From: an uncultured Collinsella sp. | Lineage (GTDB): Bacteria; Actinomycetota; Coriobacteriia; Coriobacteriales; Coriobacteriaceae | Assembly (NCBI GenBank): GCA_900764955.1 | Contig: CAAFPY010000055.1 | Coordinates: 1 to 11,520 of the forward strand | Reading direction: 5' to 3' | Length of the DNA: 11,520 nucleotides | Part shown: in pieces, positions 1 through 6,593 of the stretch | How positions within the stretch are numbered: the first letter of the stretch is position 1 | Layout: each line of letters starts with the position of its first letter | Notes under the pieces: model-generated | Seen by the model: the letters and a program-made list of their open reading frames with translations, nothing else | Told to the model about the DNA's origin: nothing | Database searches by the model: none | Position numbers and translations under genes: made by a program

Positions 1-40
1 GCCCGGCCCCCCCCCGGCCAGCCCGCGGGGGGGGCGGCCC
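1..40. repeat. Low-complexity G/C-only start of window (C9 and G8 runs)
   Basis: Bases 1-40 contain no A or T except one A at position 20. They include a C9 run (7-15) and a G8 run (27-34). The conserved GT2 coding sequence only becomes convincing from about base 37. This most likely marks a contig edge with poor base calls, although a genuine homopolymer contingency tract cannot be excluded. Confidence 0.6.
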
Positions 41-705
41 GCAACTACGCCTGCCGCCAGGCGACGGGCGAGTACCTCACGTTCCTCGACGATGACGACG
101 AGTTCCTGCCTGACAAGGTGTCCACCCAGGTCGCCTTCATGCAGGAAAACTCCCTCGACATGAGCTGGCAGGATGTCTCGTGGTATGACGAACGTGGCCG
201 GCTTGTGGAGCACCGCAGGCTCGACCATTGCGAGGACTTCTCCACCGAGGGTCTGCTGCGCGCGCACCTCCTAACGCCGATAAGCCCAACGGCCATCTAT
301 ATGCTCAGGCGCGACCTGTTCGACCGCACTGAGGGTTTCGGCGAGGTGGCGACCGGCCAAGACTGGTGGCTGATGCTGCGCTGCATAGAGGCTGGCGCCC
401 ACATGGGCTACATGCCCGAGGTGCACGTGAGGCAGTACCTCCATTCCGGCGAGAGGCTCTCGCTTGGCAAGAACAAGGTAAACGGCGAGGTCGCAAGGCA
501 CGAGGTGGTGCGCGGCTACTACCCGCGCCTCAGCAAGAAGGATGTGCGCTACATCGAATTTCGCCACAACGCCGTGCTCGCCTTCGCTATGAAGCGCAGC
601 AACCAGCCAGGCCAGGCTGTGATTTACGCCTTAAAGGCCATTGCCTCATCGCCCGCCGCCTGCGTCTCTGAGGCGCTGAAGTTCTTCGGCAAGGCGAAAT
701 CCTAA
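1..705 (+). CDS. Family 2 glycosyltransferase, 5'-truncated
   Basis: This is the C-terminal 234 residues of a GT-A fold glycosyltransferase; the start lies upstream of the window. Frame 1 is open from base 1. It carries the GT2 signature [21 protein letters not shown]: an ARN motif, then an Asp cluster at local residues 30-33 that should bind the metal and sugar nucleotide. Further on, GQDWWLMLR resembles the catalytic-base region of GT2 enzymes. The C-terminal part is rich in Arg, Lys and Tyr with no membrane segment. It presumably transfers one sugar of the lipid-linked repeat unit at the cytoplasmic face; donor and acceptor cannot be told. A GTG at 118 could be mistaken for a start, but it lies after the Asp cluster. 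The gene ends 43 bp before ugd. The first ~13 residues are encoded by an all-G/C stretch and do not fit the family well. Confidence 0.9.
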   Translation, partial: ARPPPGQPAGGAARNYACRQATGEYLTFLDDDDEFLPDKVSTQVAFMQENSLDMSWQDVSWYDERGRLVEHRRLDHCEDFSTEGLLRAHLLTPISPTAIYMLRRDLFDRTEGFGEVATGQDWWLMLRCIEAGAHMGYMPEVHVRQYLHSGERLSLGKNKVNGEVARHEVVRGYYPRLSKKDVRYIEFRHNAVLAFAMKRSNQPGQAVIYALKAIASSPAACVSEALKFFGKAKS

Positions 706-733
706 CTATTTCATATGTGTGCCTGCTCTTAAC

Positions 734-739
734 GAAAGG
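734..739 (+). promoter_or_regulatory. Ribosome binding site that sets the ugd start
   Basis: GAAAGG lies 9 nt before the ATG at 749. It falls inside the longer open frame that begins with GTG at 719, so it argues for the 749 start over 719. Confidence 0.6.
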
Positions 740-748
740 TTGAATGAT

Positions 749-2020
749 ATGTCCGAAAAAATGAAGATAGCAGTCGCCGGCACCGGCTATGTGGGGCTCT
801 CGTTGGCCGTTCTGCTCTCGCAGCACAACGAGGTGCGCGCGCTCGACATCGTCTCCGAGAAGGTAGAGAAGATTAACGCTTTTCAGTCGCCCATCCAGGA
901 CGACGAGATTGAGCTCTTCCTGGCCGAGGCTAAGGCGGGCACGAGGAAGCTCGACCTGCATGCAACCGTGGACGTCGCCGAGGCCTATACAGGCGCGGAT
1001 TTCGCCATCGTGGCCACGCCAACGAACTACGACTCGGACCGCAACTTTTTCGACACCTCGTCTGTTGAAGCCGCAATTTCGGCAATCCGCTCGGTGAACC
1101 CGACGGCCTGGATTGTCATCAAGTCGACCATCCCTGTGGGTTACACTTCGTCGCTTCGCGAGACGCTTGGCGACAGCCGCATCATCTTCAGCCCCGAGTT
1201 CCTTCGAGAGAGCAAGGCGCTCTACGATAATTTGCACCCTAGCCGCATCGTTGTGGGCGCGCCCAAGGACGACGAGGAAGCTGTGAAGGCCGCAAAGACG
1301 TTTGCTGGGCTGCTCGCCCAAGGCGTCGGCCCCGCCGAGCTTGAGCGCACCAACCCTGATGGCACGACGGGCATCCCGCAGCTCGTTCTTGGTACCACCG
1401 AGGCGGAGGCCGTGAAGCTGTTCGCCAACACCTACCTGGCACTTCGCGTGGCGTACTTCAATGAGCTGGACACTTACTGCGAGATGAGGGGACTCAACAC
1501 CAAGGACGTCATCGATGGCGTGTGCCTAGAGCCCCGCATTGGCTCCCACTACAACAACCCCTCCTTCGGCTACGGCGGCTACTGCCTGCCCAAGGACACC
1601 AAGCAGTTGCTGGCCAACTATAAGGACGTGCCTCAGAACCTTATCGAGGCCATCGTCGATGCCAACCGCACTCGCAAGGACTACATTGCAGACGAGGTAC
1701 TGCAACTGCTGTGGGACAAGGTATACGAAGGCAAGGAGAAGCCCGTGGCGGGCGTGTACCGCCTGACCATGAAGTCGAACTCCGACAATTTCCGCGCCAG
1801 TTCCATCCAGGGCGTTATGAAGCGCGTGAAGGCCAAGGGAGTGCCGGTCGTTGTCTACGAGCCAACGCTGGACGCGCCGGAATTCTTCGGTTCCGAGGTG
1901 ACGCATGACCTTGAGAAGTTCAAGGCCGAGTGCGACGTGATCATTGCCAACCGGTGGAGCGACGATCTGGCCGATGTTGCCGGCAAGGTGTATACCCGCG
2001 ACCTATTCAAGAGGGATTAG
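749..2020 (+). CDS. ugd: UDP-glucose 6-dehydrogenase
   Basis: A cytoplasmic NAD-dependent enzyme that oxidises UDP-glucose twice to UDP-glucuronate, the uronic acid donor for capsules. Length 423 aa, slightly longer than the ~390-400 aa typical of the short bacterial form. Features seen: N-terminal Rossmann motif [25 protein letters not shown]; the central-domain Lys in [12 protein letters not shown] (K223, N227); the catalytic Cys in [10 protein letters not shown] (C279, with D283); and the C-terminal UDP-binding domain with [18 protein letters not shown]. All expected active-site residues are present, so it should be active. The 749 ATG is preferred to GTG 719 because of the GAAAGG ribosome binding site and because translation then reaches the Rossmann strand within a few residues. 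The next gene starts 5 bp after the stop, so the two are very likely co-transcribed. A UDP-GlcA 4-epimerase and a C5-epimerase homologue in the same locus fit a uronic-acid polymer. Confidence 0.96.
   Translation: MSEKMKIAVAGTGYVGLSLAVLLSQHNEVRALDIVSEKVEKINAFQSPIQDDEIELFLAEAKAGTRKLDLHATVDVAEAYTGADFAIVATPTNYDSDRNFFDTSSVEAAISAIRSVNPTAWIVIKSTIPVGYTSSLRETLGDSRIIFSPEFLRESKALYDNLHPSRIVVGAPKDDEEAVKAAKTFAGLLAQGVGPAELERTNPDGTTGIPQLVLGTTEAEAVKLFANTYLALRVAYFNELDTYCEMRGLNTKDVIDGVCLEPRIGSHYNNPSFGYGGYCLPKDTKQLLANYKDVPQNLIEAIVDANRTRKDYIADEVLQLLWDKVYEGKEKPVAGVYRLTMKSNSDNFRASSIQGVMKRVKAKGVPVVVYEPTLDAPEFFGSEVTHDLEKFKAECDVIIANRWSDDLADVAGKVYTRDLFKRD
2011..2015 (+). promoter_or_regulatory. Ribosome binding site for the GTG-started glycosyltransferase
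   Basis: GAGGG at 2011-2015, inside the last codons of ugd, is 10 nt before GTG 2026. It supports that start over upstream in-frame codons, which would overlap ugd by up to 90 bp. Confidence 0.5.
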
Positions 2021-2025
2021 TATTT

Positions 2026-3318
2026 GTGGCGATTACTGCTGATAAAAAAAAGAGACGGCTGCTCCTTCTGACGAGGAGGTTCCCCTTTAACCGCGGCGAG
2101 GTCGCCGCTGAGTCCTATCTCGAGAACGAGATAGGCGTTCTTTCGACCTATTTCGACGAGGTGCTCGCCGTGGGGACCGAGGCGCAGCCGGGTGACGCGC
2201 CCACCTGCGCGCTGCCGGGCAATGTGACGCCCCTGGCCTTGGGTTGCGGTAATACCTCCAAGGACAAGGCTTTGCTTGCAGTCAAAGGGATCGCGTTTCC
2301 CCTTTTGGGCGGTGCGGACGTTCGTGAGGCCTATGCCACAGAATCCGTTCATGGAATCGGAAAGCGCGTGTTTCGGGGCTACTTTGCCGCGAGGGCGAAG
2401 GCAAAGGCGGACGTGCTTGCGGAGGAACTGGTCCGCTTTGGCTTTGAGCCCACGCACATATACAGCTTTTGGCTTTACGACACCGCTTTGGTCGCTGCTT
2501 GGCTGACCGGCACGTACCCATGTGCACGCGCCGTTGCGCGTGCACATGGGTACGATCTGTATGCAGATCGTACCGATGTGCATTATTTGCCCTTCCGGGG
2601 ATACCTCCTATCCAAGCTTTCCGGAGTGCTTCCCTGCTCGAAAGACGGGGAGGAATACATAAACGCGAACTGGCCGGGCCATGAGGGCAAGGTGACGACC
2701 TCCTATCTCGGAACGCGGGAGATGCCAGACAAGTCCGGCGAGCCGTTGACCTGCCCGTTGCGGGTCGTCTCGTGCTCGCGTATTGTCGACGTTAAGCGCG
2801 TGCCTCTTCTTGCTAAGGCTGTCACCCTTCTTGATGCCGAAGGGCTTCGCGTCGAATGGACCCATTACGGCGACGGCCCACAGCTCGAGGAGGCGAGGGC
2901 CGCCTGCTCGTTGCTGACGCACTCCACCGCGAAGTTCGCGGGGGCTTTGCCGAACGACGCGCTTTTGGGGGAGTACGCAGCGAAGCATTTCGACGTCTTC
3001 GTGAACGTCTCGTCAAGCGAGGGCCTGCCGCTTTCGATCATGGAGGCCTGCGGATTCGGCATTCCCGTCATCGCCACGGACGTTGGCGGAACCCACGAGA
3101 TAGTAAGCGATGGCGTCAACGGCTTTCTCCTACCTAGCGACTGTGGACCGGAAGATGTCGCCGCGGCCATAAAGCGATTCGTCTTTTTGGGCAAGGCCGA
3201 AGGGTCTTCTATGAGGCGCGCTGCAAGGGCCGTTTGGGAGAGGGACTTCCGTTTGGAGGCCAACGTGGAGGGGCTTGTGCGCTCGCTCGGAGTCGATTAC
3301 AGAAACGAAGGTGAATGA
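2026..3318 (+). CDS. GT4-type glycosyltransferase (first of two)
   Basis: A 430-aa retaining GT-B glycosyltransferase. The N-terminal domain begins with a hydrophobic strand (RRLLLLTRRFPFNRGE) followed by SYLENEI. A middle motif RAHGYDLYADR (about residues 172-182) is typical of a capsule GT4 subgroup. The C-terminal nucleotide-sugar domain carries EGLPLSIMEACGFG, the EX7E motif (E332/E340), then PVIATDVGGTHEIV and NGFLL. There is no membrane segment, so it works at the cytoplasmic face on the lipid-linked glycan. The GTG start at 2026 gives 5-bp spacing from ugd. It ends in an overlap with the C5-epimerase homologue, so the two are probably translationally coupled. Oddities: an A8 tract at codons 7-9, a 9-bp perfect hairpin at 2114-2135, and a remarkable alternating inverted-repeat array at 2513-2582 that encodes the RAHGYDLY region. 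The sugar specificity is unknown. Confidence 0.92.
   Translation: MAITADKKKRRLLLLTRRFPFNRGEVAAESYLENEIGVLSTYFDEVLAVGTEAQPGDAPTCALPGNVTPLALGCGNTSKDKALLAVKGIAFPLLGGADVREAYATESVHGIGKRVFRGYFAARAKAKADVLAEELVRFGFEPTHIYSFWLYDTALVAAWLTGTYPCARAVARAHGYDLYADRTDVHYLPFRGYLLSKLSGVLPCSKDGEEYINANWPGHEGKVTTSYLGTREMPDKSGEPLTCPLRVVSCSRIVDVKRVPLLAKAVTLLDAEGLRVEWTHYGDGPQLEEARAACSLLTHSTAKFAGALPNDALLGEYAAKHFDVFVNVSSSEGLPLSIMEACGFGIPVIATDVGGTHEIVSDGVNGFLLPSDCGPEDVAAAIKRFVFLGKAEGSSMRRAARAVWERDFRLEANVEGLVRSLGVDYRNEGE
2044..2051 (+). repeat. A8 homopolymer at codons 7-9 of a glycosyltransferase
   Basis: Eight consecutive A residues read AAA AAA AAG (Lys-Lys-Lys) 18 nt after the GTG start. A one-base slip would frameshift almost the whole protein. 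This length is only modest for replication slippage but can allow transcriptional or translational slippage. Confidence 0.6.
2114..2135 (+). repeat. Perfect 9-bp inverted repeat with 4-nt loop inside coding sequence
   Basis: CCTATCTCG (2114-2122) and CGAGATAGG (2127-2135) are perfectly complementary around an AGAA loop. The region encodes the conserved SYLENEIG segment. About one such element could occur by chance in a window this size, so function is not established. Confidence 0.6.
2513..2582 (+). repeat. 70-bp array of three 14-mers in alternating orientation, two competing hairpins
   Basis: A 14-mer CGTACCCATGTGCA begins at 2513, its exact reverse complement at 2541, and a forward copy with one change (CGTACCGATGTGCA) at 2569. 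The start-to-start spacing is exactly 28 bp both times. The two 14-nt spacers are themselves small hairpins: CGCGC-CGTT-GCGCG (2527-2540) and ATCTG-TATG-CAGAT (2555-2568). As a result 2513-2531 pairs perfectly with 2536-2554 (19 bp, loop CGTT), or else 2541-2559 pairs with 2564-2582 (19 bp with one G-G mismatch, loop TATG). The middle arm is shared, so the hairpins exclude each other. All of it lies in the open reading frame of the GT4 gene, encoding about TYPCARAVARAHGYDLYADRTDVH. A 19-bp perfect stem is far beyond chance for this window. Confidence 0.95.
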
Positions 3319-4265
3319 TGGGCCAGATTGCGCAGAAGATGACCATGCTCAAAAGGTGGAGCAAAATGCTCACTGGCAAGACGGCTGTGGCCGTAGAGCA
3401 GAGCATGGGCAGGGCCTATAATGTCGGACAGTTGTCCGGGTACTACAACGATTTGACCGGCAAGGTCACTGGCAGTACTCTGCTCGACGAGGGCGGTGTC
3501 CCTGTTAGCGTCATCGCCGGTGGGGCGCGGGTGCATTTCCCCATCGCCATTTTCCAATACGGTTTGGGCTGTTACGACTTGAGCATTCTCAGGTCGGATG
3601 AAGTTGAGCGCTTTCTCGACGCACTAAGGGTATGCTCGGATTGGGCGATCGGCGCCCAGCGGGATGACGGCTCTTGGGACGCATTTGGTCCGATAGGCAG
3701 CGCTAAGTACTCCGTCTCCTCGATGGCCCAAGGCGAGGGGTGCTCGATGCTGCTGAGGGCCCATGCGGCTTTCGGGGACGAGTGCTATAGAGTTGCGGCG
3801 CTGAAAGCTGCCGAGTTCATGCTTATCGACATGGACAATGGCGGCGTGTCGTCGCATGACGGGGGAGAACTGTTCCTGGAGGAGTACCCTCAACGCCCCA
3901 GGCGCAGTGTCATGAACGGTTGGGTGTTTAGCCTTTTCGGTCTCTATGACGCATCGTTGGTCGACGCGCGCTTCGCCGGGCCATTCAAGCACTCTGCGGA
4001 GACGTTGGCTTGCCATTTGGATGACTACGACGCCGGCTTCTGGTCTTATTACGACATGGAAAAGCGTATCGCCTCTCCCGCCTACCATCATCTACATATA
4101 GCGCAGCTCCGCGCAATGGCGGATCTTTCAGGCGACGCAAGGTTCGCGGTGAAGGCCGAGGTATACGAGCGCTATCAGGAATCTCCGGCCAACCGCAGGA
4201 AGGCGATTGCTAAAAAGGCGCTGCAGAAGCTGATCGAGAAATCCGATGCGGTGATCGTCCAATGA
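3318..4265 (+). CDS. D-glucuronyl C5-epimerase family protein
   Basis: About 315 aa, resembling the catalytic part of heparan sulfate D-glucuronyl C5-epimerase (GLCE family), which inverts C5 of glucuronate in a glycan to give L-iduronate. Seen in order: GYYNDLTGKV; GVPVSVIAGGARVHFPIAIFQYGL; SMAQGEGCSMLLRA; GGVSS; EEYP (E188, E189, Y190); VMNGWVFSLFGLYD; FWSYYD; and YHHLHIAQLRAM (Y256), then SGDARF. The EEYP and YHxxHI segments correspond to the Glu/Tyr region regarded as catalytic in the animal enzyme. There is no signal peptide or membrane segment, unlike the Golgi enzyme, so cytoplasmic action on lipid-linked glycan is inferred. ATG 3318 is chosen because GAAGG ends 6 nt upstream; ATG 3315 gives an ATGA overlap and one more Met. 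The gene sits between two GT4 genes and overlaps both. Family membership is strong; the substrate (GlcA, GalA or another uronate) is inferred from neighbours. Confidence 0.88.
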   Translation: MGQIAQKMTMLKRWSKMLTGKTAVAVEQSMGRAYNVGQLSGYYNDLTGKVTGSTLLDEGGVPVSVIAGGARVHFPIAIFQYGLGCYDLSILRSDEVERFLDALRVCSDWAIGAQRDDGSWDAFGPIGSAKYSVSSMAQGEGCSMLLRAHAAFGDECYRVAALKAAEFMLIDMDNGGVSSHDGGELFLEEYPQRPRRSVMNGWVFSLFGLYDASLVDARFAGPFKHSAETLACHLDDYDAGFWSYYDMEKRIASPAYHHLHIAQLRAMADLSGDARFAVKAEVYERYQESPANRRKAIAKKALQKLIEKSDAVIVQ

Positions 4266-5365
4266 AGAAGGCCCTCTATATCGTGACCTCGATGGACACC
4301 GGCGGGGCCGAGACGGTATTCATGAAGTATTACCGGGCTTTGGACAAGTCGCGCTATCAGCTCGACTTCTGTGTGTCGTCCGACGTGCCGGGCTTTTACG
4401 ACGCCGAAATCGAGTCGATGGGCGGCAGAATTGTGCACACAGTCAAGAAGACCGAGGCCGGGCCGGTCGCTTCGTTCAAGCGGCTCATGCAGATAGCCCG
4501 GGACGGCGGTTATTGCTGTGCTGTCAGGTCGTCTCAGCACAGTCTTTCCTGTCTTGATTTGCTCGCCATGAGATTCGGAGGCGTGTCCAGAACCATATTC
4601 AGGTCAAGCAACACGGGTACAGTTTCGAACAGCAAAAAGGAGACCCTGCTGCACACTCTTTTCAAGCCCCTTGTCAGGGTTGCGGCGACCGACTTCGCCG
4701 CCCCGTCTACCGAGGCGGGCGTCTACATGTTCGGCAAGGCGGGGGTATCGGGGCCGCGTTTCCATCTCATGAAGAACGCGCTCAACCTCGAGGACTACGC
4801 CTATGACGCTTCGACACGGGACGATGTTAAGCGCGAACTGGGCGTTCCTGCCGAGTCCTATGTCGTCGGGCACGTCGGGAGGTTCAGTGAGCAGAAGAAC
4901 CACCTCTTCCTTGTCGATGTTTTTGCTGAAATCGCCCGGAGAAGGCCAGACGCCGTCCTCATTCTCGTCGGCAAAGGCGAGACACGCACGGCCGTTGAGA
5001 GGCGCGTTGCCGAGCTCGGATTGACCGATAGGGTGGTGTTTGCCGGGGTTAGGAGCGATGTCCGCCGTCTCTATTCGGCTATGGACGTCTTCATCTTCCC
5101 CTCTGTCTACGAAGGCCTGCCGAACGTCGTCGTCGAGGCGCAGGCAAACGGACTCCCTTGCGTGATTAGCGACTCCATCACGCGGGAGGTTGGCATTTGC
5201 GAGAACGTCGTTTACAAAAGTCTGGGCGACGCTCTGGACGAATGGGCCGACGCCGCGCTCTCCGCGGATCGCATAGGGTCAAGCGCCAGTGCGAGGGATT
5301 TGAAAGGCTCGGGCTATGAAATCAATTCGGAGCTTCCCGGTTTCGTGAGGCTGGTATTCGGATGA
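4262..5365 (+). CDS. GT4-type glycosyltransferase (second, EpsF-like)
   Basis: A 367-aa retaining GT-B glycosyltransferase. It opens with KKALYIVTSMDTGGAETVFMKYYRAL, the usual strand plus GGAE loop of this family. The C-terminal domain has VVGHVGRFSEQKNHLFLVDVFAE, ILVGKGE, VVFAGVRSDV and the EX7E motif YEGLPNVVVEAQANGLP (E284/E292). No membrane segment is evident; it should add a sugar to the growing lipid-linked repeat unit. Its ATG lies in an ATGA overlap with the C5-epimerase stop, with GGTGAT 6 nt upstream (4250-4255), so translational coupling is likely. An 8-bp inverted repeat at 4516-4542 looks incidental. It resembles EpsF and similar capsule glycosyltransferases, but donor and linkage cannot be read from sequence. 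Confidence 0.93.
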   Translation: MKKALYIVTSMDTGGAETVFMKYYRALDKSRYQLDFCVSSDVPGFYDAEIESMGGRIVHTVKKTEAGPVASFKRLMQIARDGGYCCAVRSSQHSLSCLDLLAMRFGGVSRTIFRSSNTGTVSNSKKETLLHTLFKPLVRVAATDFAAPSTEAGVYMFGKAGVSGPRFHLMKNALNLEDYAYDASTRDDVKRELGVPAESYVVGHVGRFSEQKNHLFLVDVFAEIARRRPDAVLILVGKGETRTAVERRVAELGLTDRVVFAGVRSDVRRLYSAMDVFIFPSVYEGLPNVVVEAQANGLPCVISDSITREVGICENVVYKSLGDALDEWADAALSADRIGSSASARDLKGSGYEINSELPGFVRLVFG

Positions 5366-6450
5366 ACTTTATCGAAACATCGCTTTTCTACTTTCTTGTC
5401 GTTTTGCTTTCAGCGGCGCTTGCGCGCATGTCGGAAAACGGCAAAAGTAAGGCTGGGCTGGTCGCTGCCGTGGTTCTTCTTACCGCCGTCGGGGGCTTGA
5501 GGTCGTATGCGGTTGGGCAGGATACCCTGGGTTATAAAGAGGGAATCGAGTACTTCTACGCGTATGGGACCACGATGTGGAACCATACGTTCAGCGTTCC
5601 GTACGGTGTCTTCACAAGTGCGGTGCTCCATATCTGTAACAATTACTCGTTCTTGCTCGTCGTCGAGTCGCTGATCACCAACGCCTTTTTTGCTTTCAGA
5701 CTTTGGGATTTTAGACGAACGGCATCGCTCTCGTTTGCGATGTTCGTCTATACGGCAACGGTGTTCCCGCTGTCTATGTGTCTGACGTGCCAGATGATTG
5801 CAGTCTCGCTGGTTTTCTACGCAACCAGGTTTTTAGAACAGAATAAGCCGTTGCTTTTTTGCGCTTGGTGGGCTGTTGGCGCTCTTTTGCACGCGTCCGC
5901 CCTGATAGGGGTCCTATTCCTCATCTACTACCTATTTTCCAACAAAAGCAAGAGCCGATCGCAGTTCGCCGCGAAGATGCTTGCATCGGTTGCCCTGCTG
6001 TTCCTGGCAGCTTATGCGGGCTCTAAGCTCGTCGACCGGTATGCGCGTTACTCCGTGAACGAATCGAGCATCGGGTTGATGGTTTTTGCGCAGGCGACCG
6101 TCCTCGCGATCGCATATTTCGTCAGCCGCGAAACTGCGAATGTTGCCCCGGTTGAGAGCGACGGAACGTCGCGGCTCAAAGCCAACCGGATGCCGCTCGT
6201 GTTTTACGCTTTAGGCATTTTGGCTTCGGCGTCCTCTTATGTGATTGCCAACGCCGGCCGCATAGCCTATTACTTCACCGTATTAGGCCCCGTGATTTTC
6301 GGAGGCTTCGTGAAGGACGCTCGGAAAATAAAAGCCCGTTTTTGTCTTGGCTGTTTTCTAGTTGTCTGGTTCCTTTTCTACGCCTTTTATGCCTATCTGC
6401 TTCATACCGGGCTTGGTATCGAGTCTTATTCGTTCGTCTGGATGGGGTAA
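5362..6450 (+). CDS. EpsG/Wzy-family polysaccharide polymerase
   Basis: A 362-aa polytopic membrane protein with about ten hydrophobic segments. The first is FYFLVVLLSAALARM near residue 10. It is followed by VVLLTAVGGLRSYAVGQDTLGY (about residues 37-58), whose GLR...VG-DT-Y pattern is the hallmark of the EpsG family of exopolysaccharide polymerases. Hydrophobic helices continue to the C-terminus. Proteins of this kind polymerise flipped repeat units on the outer face of the membrane (Wzy role), which fits the Wzx-type flippase downstream. It starts in an ATGA overlap with the preceding glycosyltransferase and is followed 4 bp later by a stem-loop. GC is near 50%, lower than ugd, as is common for Wzy-type genes. 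Sequence divergence in this family prevents prediction of the linkage formed. Confidence 0.85.
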   Translation: MNFIETSLFYFLVVLLSAALARMSENGKSKAGLVAAVVLLTAVGGLRSYAVGQDTLGYKEGIEYFYAYGTTMWNHTFSVPYGVFTSAVLHICNNYSFLLVVESLITNAFFAFRLWDFRRTASLSFAMFVYTATVFPLSMCLTCQMIAVSLVFYATRFLEQNKPLLFCAWWAVGALLHASALIGVLFLIYYLFSNKSKSRSQFAAKMLASVALLFLAAYAGSKLVDRYARYSVNESSIGLMVFAQATVLAIAYFVSRETANVAPVESDGTSRLKANRMPLVFYALGILASASSYVIANAGRIAYYFTVLGPVIFGGFVKDARKIKARFCLGCFLVVWFLFYAFYAYLLHTGLGIESYSFVWMG

Positions 6451-6454
6451 ATAG

Positions 6455-6475
6455 TGCCCGAAACCGTTTCGGGCA
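6455..6475 (+). terminator. Stem-loop after the polymerase gene, no U-tract
   Basis: TGCCCGAAA (6455-6463) pairs with TTTCGGGCA (6467-6475), a 9-bp stem with a CCG loop beginning 4 bp after the TAA at 6448-6450. The bases that follow (TATACGAGC) are not T-rich. It may be a weak or factor-assisted terminator, or a 3'-end stabiliser separating two halves of the operon. Confidence 0.5.
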
Positions 6476-6578
6476 TATACGAGCAAAGTCTACGTTGGTG
6501 GTTTGCATACGCCCAGGGCTTGTTCCATGTGTAGCGCAGAGAATTAAAAAGTAAAACGCTTTGTTTAAGCTCGGACTT

Positions 6579-6585
6579 AAGGAAA
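6579..6585 (+). promoter_or_regulatory. Ribosome binding site that sets the start of the ATP-grasp gene
   Basis: AAGGAAA ends 8 nt before ATG 6594. It lies downstream of the alternative in-frame start at 6561, which has no comparable site, so 6594 is preferred. Confidence 0.55.
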
Positions 6586-6593
6586 TTGTATAT

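Noticed and set aside
719..748. GTG 719 as the ugd start
   Set aside because: The GAAAGG ribosome binding site lies inside this extension and fits ATG 749.
587..1321. Minus-strand open frame of 244 codons
   Set aside because: Antisense to ugd and the GT2 end. The + strand carries clear motifs; the translation here is low-complexity and Arg-rich.
1930..2025. Start of the first GT4 gene at 1930
   Set aside because: This would overlap ugd by about 90 bp. GTG 2026 has GAGGG 10 nt upstream and begins right at the family's N-terminal strand.
2513..2582. CRISPR-like array
   Set aside because: The 14-mers alternate in orientation, are too short, and lie in an open coding frame; there are no direct repeats with unique spacers and no cas genes.
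4516..4542. 8-bp inverted repeat CTGTGCTG/CAGCACAG inside the second GT4 gene
   Set aside because: An 8-bp stem with an 11-nt loop is expected by chance in a window this size.
6500..6593. Promoter in the gap before the ATP-grasp gene
   Set aside because: TTGCAT near 6507 has no acceptable -10 at proper spacing, and the TATATA near 6590 overlaps the start codon region.
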